Below, piece by piece: positions 9,313-15,711 of a stretch of DNA of 15,715 nt. The notes beneath the pieces are model-generated. The model saw only the letters and a program-made list of their open reading frames with translations. It did not search any database and had not been told where the DNA came from. Numbering within the stretch: position 1 is the stretch's first letter; every line of letters begins with the position of its first letter. The stretch lies in the NCBI GenBank assembly GCA_002493635.1, contig DKZL01000010.1, forward strand, positions 51,331 through 67,045, in the 5' to 3' direction. A program made the position numbers and the translations under genes. This DNA is from Ruminococcaceae bacterium UBA7075. GTDB lineage: Bacteria; Bacillota; Clostridia; Oscillospirales; Acutalibacteraceae.

Positions 9313-9337
9313 ACTTATGCCCCGGTGGAGCATAAGT
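9313..9337. repeat. Second copy of the ACTTATGC palindrome
   Basis: ACTTATGCCCC, the loop GGT, then GGAGCATAAGT form an 11-bp inverted repeat with one mismatch (C9321 against A9329). The core is shared with the perfect palindrome at 5185-5213, and the position is the same: between a stop codon and the AGGAGG site of the next minus-strand gene. No U-run follows. Finding the same sequence and placement twice in one operon argues for a function or for a small mobile palindrome family. Confidence 0.8.
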
Positions 9338-9356
9338 TGATTTAATTTGTTTTTCT

Positions 9357-10391
9357 TTATTCCTTTTTGTGAAACTTGTTGTGCATATCATAATTGACTT
9401 GTGTATCGTAAAATATGTCCATCGTGTGCGGAGCATTAAAAATACAAGTTTGCAAATAATTGCGTATATTTATAATTTCGTGTTTTGCTGACGCACTTTC
9501 AACACACTCAAAAACATAAAGAATATGTTCATATTCAATTTTTTCGAATTCTCGCACGACACGCTCAACAGGCATAAGCATTCCATTTGCATATATGCTT
9601 TCACAATTACGGAGATAAACATCTACAATAAGAGAAACGATTAAATCAAGGGTGGACTTTCCTTTGCCTTCAGCAATCAGTTCATCATATGAAATCTGCG
9701 ATTTAACTTTTTCGACTGTTGATAAATAATCAAACTCATCCATCTTCTTATCAGGTAATGCTGAAAGGGCAGAGGTTGTTTTTGTAACAATGCCTTCCTT
9801 GATAGATTGATTGATATTATTCCTCTCAGTCTTATTAATATAATAAGAAGAGCCAATTTTATTTTTCAAACCTTTAGAGGTTGGTTTTTCAAACCTCTTG
9901 ACTTCCTTTTTAGTGCTTTTTGGGGAAGTCTGAAATTCAGAGGTTGGTTTTTCAAACCTCTTGACCTCCATTTTAGTGTTTTTACTGGAAGTCTGAGATT
10001 TGTCTGTAGAATCATCACCTGAAAAATCATCACCTGAAAAATCATCATTTTGTTCAGAAAAGTTCATTACATAAATACGTGTAGGATTACCCTGACCTAA
10101 CTTTTTACGAACAATTAATCCAATTTCATCAAGCTCTTTGAATATAGAAATGACCTTATTTTTCTTGATATTGAGCATATCCATTGCTTCGTCTTGTTTA
10201 AAATAAACATAAACCCGGTCATTTTCATCAATCCAATGATTTTGTTTTGACAGCGTTGACCTATCAAGCAACAGACCATATAAAATCTTTGCTTCGCAAG
10301 ATAAGCTCTGAAAATCATCTGTAAACAACATTTTAGGCATACGATAGAATGTAAATTTATCAATGCCACTACTATTAAGATAATTAAACAT
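9357..10391 (-). CDS. RepA_N-family replication initiator with DUF6017-like C-terminus
   Basis: A 344-residue initiator. The N-terminal RepA_N winged-helix domain includes FTFYRMPKMLFTDDF, SLSCEAKILYGLLLDR, YFKQDEAMDMLNIKK and VISIFKELDEIGLI (about residues 8-115). A low-complexity linker follows with FSGDD repeats and a tandem 21-residue repeat containing EVKRFEKPTS (about 115-172). The C-terminal part (RVVREFEKIEYEHILYV, RNYLQTCIFNAP) resembles DUF6017, usual in conjugative-transposon RepA proteins. ATG 10391 is chosen because GAGG lies 8 bases upstream; the frame is open to 10487, but that would overlap the previous gene. In RepA_N plasmids the origin lies inside the rep gene, so the repeats here may be the origin. 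It probably replicates the excised circular element. Confidence 0.88.
   Translation of the reverse strand: MFNYLNSSGIDKFTFYRMPKMLFTDDFQSLSCEAKILYGLLLDRSTLSKQNHWIDENDRVYVYFKQDEAMDMLNIKKNKVISIFKELDEIGLIVRKKLGQGNPTRIYVMNFSEQNDDFSGDDFSGDDSTDKSQTSSKNTKMEVKRFEKPTSEFQTSPKSTKKEVKRFEKPTSKGLKNKIGSSYYINKTERNNINQSIKEGIVTKTTSALSALPDKKMDEFDYLSTVEKVKSQISYDELIAEGKGKSTLDLIVSLIVDVYLRNCESIYANGMLMPVERVVREFEKIEYEHILYVFECVESASAKHEIINIRNYLQTCIFNAPHTMDIFYDTQVNYDMHNKFHKKE
9862..10001. repeat. 63-bp tandem repeats with inverted arms inside repA
   Basis: Two units of 63 bp start at 9876 and 9939. Each opens with AGAGGTT, continues with GGTTTTTCA and closes with AACCTCT, giving a 7-bp inverted repeat. The word TTTTTCAAACCT occurs three times (9862, 9885, 9948). 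The repeats are in frame and encode the 21-residue protein repeat. This central position within a RepA_N gene is where origins of RepA_N plasmids such as pAD1 lie, so these are candidate initiator-binding iterons. That function is inferred. Confidence 0.8.
10011..10047. repeat. 15-bp direct repeats encoding FSGDD units in repA
   Basis: Two full copies of ATCATCACCTGAAAA (10011-10025 and 10026-10040) and a partial third ending at 10047 encode the repeated DDFSG stretch. They lie next to the 63-bp repeats. The copies are exact, which suggests recent slippage or selection as a DNA site. Confidence 0.8.
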
Positions 10392-10404
10392 TTTACATTC
10401 CTCA

Positions 10405-10635
10405 CTATACTGATGTTTTATGTGATGCAATTTCTTTATGCACACTTTGGTATATACTTGATACTTTTCTTGAGCCGATATGCTCAATTAATTCAGCAAG
10501 TTCATTAATTGATGTTCCATTCTCAGCTTCAGTCAGAACAATAGAAAAAAGCATCTTTGATTTTAGTGAGTAATTTGAATATTCTTTTGTTAATAGTTCC
10601 TTTGGCATAACAAAACAGTTATTTACATCAGCCAT
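10405..10635 (-). CDS. Mini RepA_N-like protein
   Basis: A 76-residue protein whose sequence (FVMPKELLTKEYSNYSLKSK, then MLFSIVLTEAENG) lines up with the start of the RepA_N domain of its downstream neighbour (YRMPKMLFTDDF, LSCEAKILYGLLLDR). Its VSSIYQSVHKEI resembles VISIFKELDEIG of RepA. It thus looks like a short winged-helix domain without linker or C-terminus. The ribosome site is modest (GAAAGAG about 10 bases before ATG). The RepA start follows its stop by 13 bases, so both are likely made from one mRNA. It could be a regulator of RepA, a duplicated and decayed rep gene, or an independent small DNA-binding protein; the sequence does not settle this. Confidence 0.6.
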   Translation of the reverse strand: MADVNNCFVMPKELLTKEYSNYSLKSKMLFSIVLTEAENGTSINELAELIEHIGSRKVSSIYQSVHKEIASHKTSV

Positions 10636-10857
10636 ACTTAAAACACTCTTTCATCACAAATTTCAATTATTGCCTGTTCGCTCATTTAGCATTTTTTTAT
10701 TAAAAATATTATAAAAAAAGTAGAACCAATCTTTTTTCAAGATTGATTCTACTTGTGTAGACTTTTATTTTGTTCCCTTATTCAATCACACTGATAAGAG
10801 AAGAACTACCCACTATAAGATATTACAGCAGAAAGAAAAAATATTATACTCAAGGAA
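10636..10857. other. Divergent intergenic region between the two modules
   Basis: This 222-base AT-rich stretch separates the minus-strand rep/transfer operon from the plus-strand primase gene and must hold promoters for both. I see no -35/-10 pair good enough to call on either strand. The main visible structure is the hairpin at 10718-10754. The visible base composition changes from AT-rich to more GC-rich on passing into the plus-strand genes, so a module junction may lie here. I found no recognisable attachment site. Confidence 0.5.
10718..10754 (-). terminator. Strong hairpin with U-run, terminator or rep-leader attenuator
   Basis: A 16-bp inverted repeat (AAGTAGAACCAATCTT against AAGATTGATTCTACTT) has one mismatch and a 5-nt loop. 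Read on the minus strand, the stem is followed directly by TTTTTTTATAATATTTT, the classic form of an intrinsic terminator. On the plus strand no U-run follows. It lies about 80 bases upstream of the mini-RepA start. It would therefore stop either antisense transcription leaving the plus-strand module or the leader of the rep operon itself if the promoter lies to its right. The second reading would make it an attenuator. Confidence 0.75.
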
Positions 10858-10863
10858 GTGATT
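10852..10863 (+). promoter_or_regulatory. Extended Shine-Dalgarno overlapping a GTG start candidate
   Basis: AAGGAAGTGATT matches the full anti-16S sequence AAGGAGGTGATC at 10 of 12 positions. The only GTG that could start the primase gene in the usual way (10858) lies inside this match, so it is probably part of the ribosome site rather than the start. The next in-frame candidate of normal spacing is ATA at 10867, which would give M-T-T-Y-I-H-F. Confidence 0.55.
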
Positions 10864-11859
10864 AAAATAACAACCTACATTCATTTTACAAAAGAACAGC
10901 GAGAACAGGCAAGGCGAACCGACCTTGCGAGTTTTTTAATCAATCAAGGCGAGAAAGTCAAGAAATCAGGTTCAGAATACGAATGGCTTGACGGATCGCA
11001 AAAGGTTACAATCAGAGGTCACCTATGGTATCATCAGTACGAACAGATAGGCGGAGATGCGGTTGATTTTGTTCGCAGATTTTACAACAAGGACTATGCC
11101 GAAGCGGTGGAAATGCTTTTGAACGGCGGCGGTCAAATCATAACCTCACCGCCCATAGAAAAAGAGCATAAACACTTTGAACTGCCACCGAGAAATGACA
11201 GAATGAGCAGAGTTTTTTCTTATCTGCTGTTGACTCGTGGCATTGATAAGGATGTGCTTTATGAATTTGTACGAAGGAAAATAATTTATGAATCTGCCGA
11301 TTATCACAACGCTGTCTTTGTCGGCTATGATTCAAACGGTAAACCTCGCCACGCACACAAGAGAGGAACGGTGACAAGCAATCCGTACAAAGGAAATGTC
11401 GCAGGCAGTCAACCGGAGTTCAGCTTTCATTGGCACGGTACAAGCGACAAGATATTTTTATTTGAAGCTCCGATTGATATGCTTTCCTACATATCAATGC
11501 AAAAAGCCAAAGACTTACAGGAAGTTTCGACGCGTGAAGATGAGTTGAAATACAATAAAACATTTGAGCGCGAATTGGCGGCGGCAGCTTGCCGCTGGAA
11601 AAATCATAGCTATGCGGCATCCTGCTCCGTTTCGGACAGGGTGCTTTTTCAATGTCTGAAAGACAATTCGAATATCAAAAATGTGTTTCTCTGTTTTGAT
11701 AATGACGAAGCAGGACAGACAGCAAATAAACGCATAGCCGTTAAATTAAACTCAATGAATATACAAAACGAAATCCTCATTCCAAACCACAAGGACTGGA
11801 ATGAGGATTTAATCTTTGAACCGAAAGGAGTTGAACAAATATGCCCTCAGGTATTATAA
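10858..11859 (+). CDS. DUF3991/TOPRIM primase-like protein
   Basis: About 333 residues from GTG 10858 or 330 from ATA 10867; no ATG start is present. The N-terminal part (FTKEQREQARRTDLASFL, GHLWYHQYEQIGGDAVDFV) resembles the degenerate CHC2-like domain of such proteins. It is followed by a DUF3991-like region (RGIDKDVLYEFV, NAVFVGYDSNGK). The TOPRIM domain follows with FEAPIDML (Glu203, Asp207) and VFLCFDNDEAG (Asp281, Asp283), so the metal-binding acidic residues are intact. The protein may prime or repair DNA during conjugative replication. It overlaps the second VirD4 gene by 19 bases, a pairing common in Firmicutes mobile elements. Its composition looks richer in G+C than the minus-strand genes, suggesting separate origin. 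Numbering is from GTG 10858. Confidence 0.85.
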   Translation: MIKITTYIHFTKEQREQARRTDLASFLINQGEKVKKSGSEYEWLDGSQKVTIRGHLWYHQYEQIGGDAVDFVRRFYNKDYAEAVEMLLNGGGQIITSPPIEKEHKHFELPPRNDRMSRVFSYLLLTRGIDKDVLYEFVRRKIIYESADYHNAVFVGYDSNGKPRHAHKRGTVTSNPYKGNVAGSQPEFSFHWHGTSDKIFLFEAPIDMLSYISMQKAKDLQEVSTREDELKYNKTFERELAAAACRWKNHSYAASCSVSDRVLFQCLKDNSNIKNVFLCFDNDEAGQTANKRIAVKLNSMNIQNEILIPNHKDWNEDLIFEPKGVEQICPQVL

Positions 11860-13014
11860 CTCTGATTATTGTGACAGGTTCAATGTTTGCCTTGTTCATA
11901 ATAATTTCTACGGTCGGCAATTACTATTCCCTCAACCGTATAAAGAACAAGACGGTCGGACAAGGTCAGCACGGAACGGCTCGTTGGGCGACAAAAAAGG
12001 AAATCAAGAAAACCTACAAGCAGATTGATTTCAAGCCCAATGAATGGCGTACAAATTCCGATAGCAGACCAACGGAACAAGGAATAGTTGTCGGCTGTAA
12101 GAACAGCAGAAAAGGCACAACAGCAATGGTTGATACAGGTGATGTTCATGCTCTGATGATTGGTGCGGCAGGCGTCGGCAAGACTGCATTTTGGCTTTAT
12201 CCGTGTATTGAATATGCCTGTGCAACCGGTATGTCATTCATGGTAACCGACACAAAGGGAGATATTGTTCGAAACTACGGAACGATTGCAGAAAAATATT
12301 ACGGCTACAAAATTTCTGTCATAGATTTGCGTAATCCCACACGCTCACACGGCAATAATCTCCTGCATCTTGTGAATAAGTATATGAACTTATACAAAGC
12401 TGAACCTGAACAGCTTGTTTACAAGGCAAGAGCAGAAAAGTATGCAAAAATCATTTCAAAAACAATTATCCTTTCAGGTATGGACTCGGCTTCATTCGGA
12501 CAGAACGCTTACTTTTATGATGCCGCAGAAGGACTTTTAACAGCAACTATTCTGCTTGTTTCAGAATTCTGCGAACCCGAAGAAAGGCATATTGTTTCGG
12601 TATTCAAAATCATTCAGGAGTTACTTGCTCCGACCAACAAGAAAGGTAAAAATCAGTTTCAGCTTTTAATGGACTATCTTCCCGATGACCACAAGGCAAA
12701 ATGGTTTGCAGGGGCGGCTCTAAATACTGCTGAACAAGCTATGTCAAGTGTTATGAGTACGGCACTTTCAAGGCTGAATGCCTTTCTTGACAGTGAGTTG
12801 GAACAGCTTTTGTGTTTTGATACAGAAATAGACGCTGAAAAATTCTGCAATGAAAAGTGTGCGATATTCATTGTAATGCCGGAGGAAAACCCCAACACTT
12901 TCTTTATGGTATCACTCATTATCCAACAGTTTTACAGAGAAATTCTTTCAGTTGCAGATGAAAACGGCGGTGTACTGAAAAATCGCTGTGTGTTCTTCTG
13001 CGACGAGTTCGGAA
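11841..13014 (+). CDS. Second VirD4/TraG-like coupling ATPase, exon 1 (interrupted by group II intron)
   Basis: Exon 1 encodes 391 residues plus one base. ATG 11841 follows AAAGGAG by 10 bases. An N-terminal membrane segment (about 4-25) precedes GQHGTARWATKKEI, the VirD4-typical pre-ATPase motif. Walker A is GAAGVGKT at 108-115 (Lys114). The all-alpha region follows, then EEVIVMPEEN-like strand CAIFIVMPEENPNT, and Walker B VFFCDEFG (Asp388, Glu389). Without splicing the frame runs 5 codons into the intron and stops at 13029, giving a protein lacking the C-terminal part of the ATPase. The rest of the gene lies beyond the window. The sequence is clearly distinct from the CD1115-type VirD4 on the minus strand and is paired with the primase-like gene, so it probably belongs to another transfer or mobilisation module. 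Confidence 0.9.
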
Positions 13015-13716
13015 GTGCGACACGTTCCTAACTGAAAAGGTTAGGCACTAAAATATGAACGTAATATAGTTCTGTTTAGTAGAACTGATAGTCCGAAAGG
13101 TGGAATGATAGGGTAACGCCTTGAAACGCCTTCCCTAATACTCCGACTGGCATTTTCTGTAATGGAATTTGTCAGAAGCTCGGTGAAGTCGGCTGAGAGA
13201 TACCGTAAGTCATATCAAGGTATGATACGAAAGTTGTTTAGAGATAAATGATGTATCCTATAGGTCGGGGGTCTATAAAATATATATGGTGAGAATGACA
13301 TTATTGTCTGACAAACCTGCGAATGTACGGGTCTAAAACTCGACTATATAGAAATGTATAGACTGCCTTTGTGCAGTGACAGTGAGGTAAAGTAAGATTT
13401 TCCGATATGAAATACCTTATGATGTTACAGGCATCATCAAGCTGTCAGGCTTAGAGCAAGGCACCTAAGTATATATGTAAAGATAGGACTATCGGAACGT
13501 GGCAACCCATAATACACAGATGTGGTACAGACGAAGAAAAATAAGCTGTTTTGATTATGGGTCAAGTCGTGGCACTACCTATGATGTTTTCTGTAATGGA
13601 AAACGGAGGGACAGCCACAAGTCGTTACTAATATTTTGTTAAGGTGTTAATAATCATAGCTTCGAGTATGATTAGGAGAAATCCGAGAAAAACAAACCTG
13701 AAAGGGGGAGTTGCCT
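13015..13716 (+). ncRNA. Group II intron ribozyme domains I-III
   Basis: About 700 bases without a protein gene, filled by the structured intron core. Visible elements are a hairpin near the 5' end (CCTAAC with GTTAGG), the candidate EBS1 at 13400-13405, a possible EBS2 (AACTCG, 13337-13342, complementary to exon CGAGTT 13004-13009 but overlapping IBS1 by one base), an ACCCATAAT/ATTATGGGT inverted repeat around 13510-13562, and a GTTTTC/GAAAAC hairpin (13586-13604). I did not fold the whole molecule, so domain borders are approximate. Confidence 0.8.
13400..13405 (+). other. Candidate exon-binding site EBS1
   Basis: TTCCGA is perfectly complementary to IBS1, TCGGAA at 13009-13014, the last six bases of exon 1. 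Its distance from the 5' splice site (about 385 bases) fits domain I. This pairing fixes the 5' splice site and the DNA target recognised during retrohoming. Confidence 0.7.
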
Positions 13717-15576
13717 ATGACAAAGCAAAGAAAATTAAGACATTCGGAATATTATGACCTGCAAGAGTGTTTTGATGAACTATATGCAAAAAGTAAGGAT
13801 AACTATATTTTTACTAATCTTATGAATTTAATCAAAGATGAAAATAATATTAAACTTGCATGCAGAAATATCAAAAGAAATTCAGGAAGTAATACTTGCG
13901 GTACAGATAATAGAAGTATTAAAGATATTGAAAAACTGTCCGCTGAAAAATTAGTTGAGATTGTCCGTAACAAGCTTGAATTTTATAAACCTAAACCAGT
14001 AAGAAGAGTAGAAATTCCTAAACCTAATGGTAAAGTCAGACCGCTTGGTATTCCAACAATTATTGACCGTATAGTGCAACAATGTATACTGCAAGTGCTT
14101 GAACCTATATGTGAAGCAAAATTTCACGAAAGGAATAATGGCTTTAGACCAAACCGGTCAGCAGAAAATGCACTTGCACAATGCTATAAAATGATACAAA
14201 AACAAAATCTACATTATGTAGTTGATATTGATATCAAAGGTTTCTTTGATAATGTTAACCATTCGAAACTAATACGGCAAATGTGGAATTTAGGAATAAG
14301 AGATAAACAACTAATCTGCATAATAAAACAAATGTTAAAATCTCCTGTTGTGCTACCTAATGGAAATACGATATATCCAAATAAAGGAACACCGCAAGGT
14401 GGTATACTGTCGCCTTTGCTTGCGAATATAGTTCTTAATGAATTAGATTGGTGGGTAAGTAGCCAATGGGAAACTATGCCAACACACAAGAAATACAAAC
14501 TAAGTAAAAATCGTAATGGTGTGTCGGAATGTAGAAGTTACATAAATATGGTTCTGCGTTCAAGTAATTTGAAGGAAATGTACATTGTTAGATATGCAGA
14601 TGATTTCAAAATATTCTGTCGAAAACGCAGTGATGCAGATAAGGTGTTTATTGCTGTAAAGAAGTGGTTGAAAGACAGATTAAAACTTGAAATAAGCGAA
14701 GAAAAGTCAAAAGTTGTTAATCTAAAAAAGCGTTATTCTGACTTTTTGGGTTTTAAATTAAAAGCAGTTAAGAAAGGTAATAGATTTGTTGTTAGGTCAC
14801 ATATGTCTGATAAGGCTATAAAAAGTGAAACAGAAAAACTCAAAAATCAAATCAAAGTAATAGAATATTCAGGTGATTTGAGGGATAAAGTATTGCAAAT
14901 CAAAAGATACAATTCAATGGTTTTTGGTATTCATAATTATTATAGATATGCCACAGCAGTTACAATTGATTGTATGGCAATTCAATATCAGATAAATAAA
15001 ATAATATATAATCGACTAAAACAACAAGTTAAAAGAATAGGTACAATAGGAAGAAAGTATATATCGGATAGATATGGTAAAAGCAAAATGATAAGATTTA
15101 TTTGTGATGAACCTATATGTCCTATAGGATATATCCAAACTAAAAATCCTATGTACAAGAAGATTAGGATATGTAAGTATACAAAAGAAGGTAGGAAGGA
15201 AATTCATAAAAACCTGAAATTTGATGAACACACTATAAAAGTTCTTCATATGTTAGCTACTTCTTATCTGCCTGATAAAAGCGTTGAATATTTGGATAAT
15301 AGAGTTTCTGTTTATGCATCACAATATGGAAAGTGTGCTGTAACAGGAAACACATTATGGATTGATGAAATACATTGCCACCATATAAAACCGTTAAGTA
15401 TGGGTGGCGATGATAAGTATAAAAACTTAATAATTATCCATAAAGATATTCATATTCTTATACACGCAACCAATAAAGAAACTATACAAACATATCTAAA
15501 TAAAATCAAACCCGATAGGTCTCAACTTGATAAAATAAATAAGTTTCGAGTTTTAGCAGGTAATACTGCAATTTAA
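13717..15576 (+). CDS. ltrA: Group II intron reverse transcriptase/maturase with HNH endonuclease
   Basis: A 619-residue intron-encoded protein that helps splicing and inserts the intron by target-primed reverse transcription. RT motifs run in order: PNGKVRPLGIPTIIDRIVQ, GFRPNRSAENAL, VDIDIKGFFDNVNH, GTPQGGILSPLLANIVLNEL and RYADDF with the catalytic YADD at 293-296, then DFLGFKLK. The maturase (X) region includes YNSMVFGIHNYYRYA. The C-terminal HNH endonuclease has KCAVTGN (540), CHHIKPLSMGGDD (His555, His556) and NLIIIHKDIHILIHA. ATG 13717 is chosen: AGGGGGAG lies 6 bases upstream, whereas the in-frame TTG at 13711 abuts it. The length is full and all catalytic residues are present, so the intron is probably active in splicing and mobility. 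The gene sits within domain IV, as usual. Confidence 0.97.
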   Translation: MTKQRKLRHSEYYDLQECFDELYAKSKDNYIFTNLMNLIKDENNIKLACRNIKRNSGSNTCGTDNRSIKDIEKLSAEKLVEIVRNKLEFYKPKPVRRVEIPKPNGKVRPLGIPTIIDRIVQQCILQVLEPICEAKFHERNNGFRPNRSAENALAQCYKMIQKQNLHYVVDIDIKGFFDNVNHSKLIRQMWNLGIRDKQLICIIKQMLKSPVVLPNGNTIYPNKGTPQGGILSPLLANIVLNELDWWVSSQWETMPTHKKYKLSKNRNGVSECRSYINMVLRSSNLKEMYIVRYADDFKIFCRKRSDADKVFIAVKKWLKDRLKLEISEEKSKVVNLKKRYSDFLGFKLKAVKKGNRFVVRSHMSDKAIKSETEKLKNQIKVIEYSGDLRDKVLQIKRYNSMVFGIHNYYRYATAVTIDCMAIQYQINKIIYNRLKQQVKRIGTIGRKYISDRYGKSKMIRFICDEPICPIGYIQTKNPMYKKIRICKYTKEGRKEIHKNLKFDEHTIKVLHMLATSYLPDKSVEYLDNRVSVYASQYGKCAVTGNTLWIDEIHCHHIKPLSMGGDDKYKNLIIIHKDIHILIHATNKETIQTYLNKIKPDRSQLDKINKFRVLAGNTAI

Positions 15577-15630
15577 TTTTTTATACTTTGAAGTTAACAC
15601 TAAATAAACAGAAATATTAATATCGATGGG

Positions 15631-15665
15631 GCGCCGTGTGAGTCCGAAAGGCTCACGCACGGTGC
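15631..15665 (+). ncRNA. Group II intron domain V (catalytic hairpin)
   Basis: GCGCCGTG pairs with CACGGTGC, a 2-base CG bulge follows the upper right arm, and the tip is a GAAA tetraloop, the standard domain V form. The catalytic triad reads CGC (15632-15634) instead of the more common AGC. The upper left arm has one extra base compared with the usual 34-base domain, probably a bulged U. Confidence 0.88.
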
Positions 15666-15668
15666 TAG

Positions 15669-15711
15669 GCGGGGGAAAAGGTGGAGATAGTATCAAAGCT
15701 TTACCTATCGC
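15669..15711 (+). ncRNA. Group II intron domain VI with branch-point adenosine
   Basis: GCGGGGG (15669-15675) pairs with CCTATCGC (15704-15711) leaving A15707 as the only bulged base. This is the expected branch-point adenosine for lariat formation. It lies 7 bases before the proposed 3' splice site at 15714. Confidence 0.85.

Noticed and set aside
9862..10047. Short repeat cluster as a CRISPR array
   Set aside because: The repeats are in frame within repA, have only two full units, no unique spacers of uniform length, and no cas genes are near.
10392..10487. Longer RepA start at the upstream in-frame start (10487)
   Set aside because: It overlaps the mini RepA gene, whereas ATG 10391 has a GAGG site at normal spacing and starts right before the RepA_N domain.
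10840..10850. TATACT as a -10 box for the primase gene
   Set aside because: It lies almost on the ribosome site, with no -35 partner at proper spacing, leaving no room for a leader.
13015..13031. Stop codon at 13029 read as a nonsense mutation making the second VirD4 a pseudogene
   Set aside because: The frame breaks exactly at a GTGCG intron boundary with a matching EBS1, and the base after the intron restores the DEFGT motif, so this is a spliced gene.
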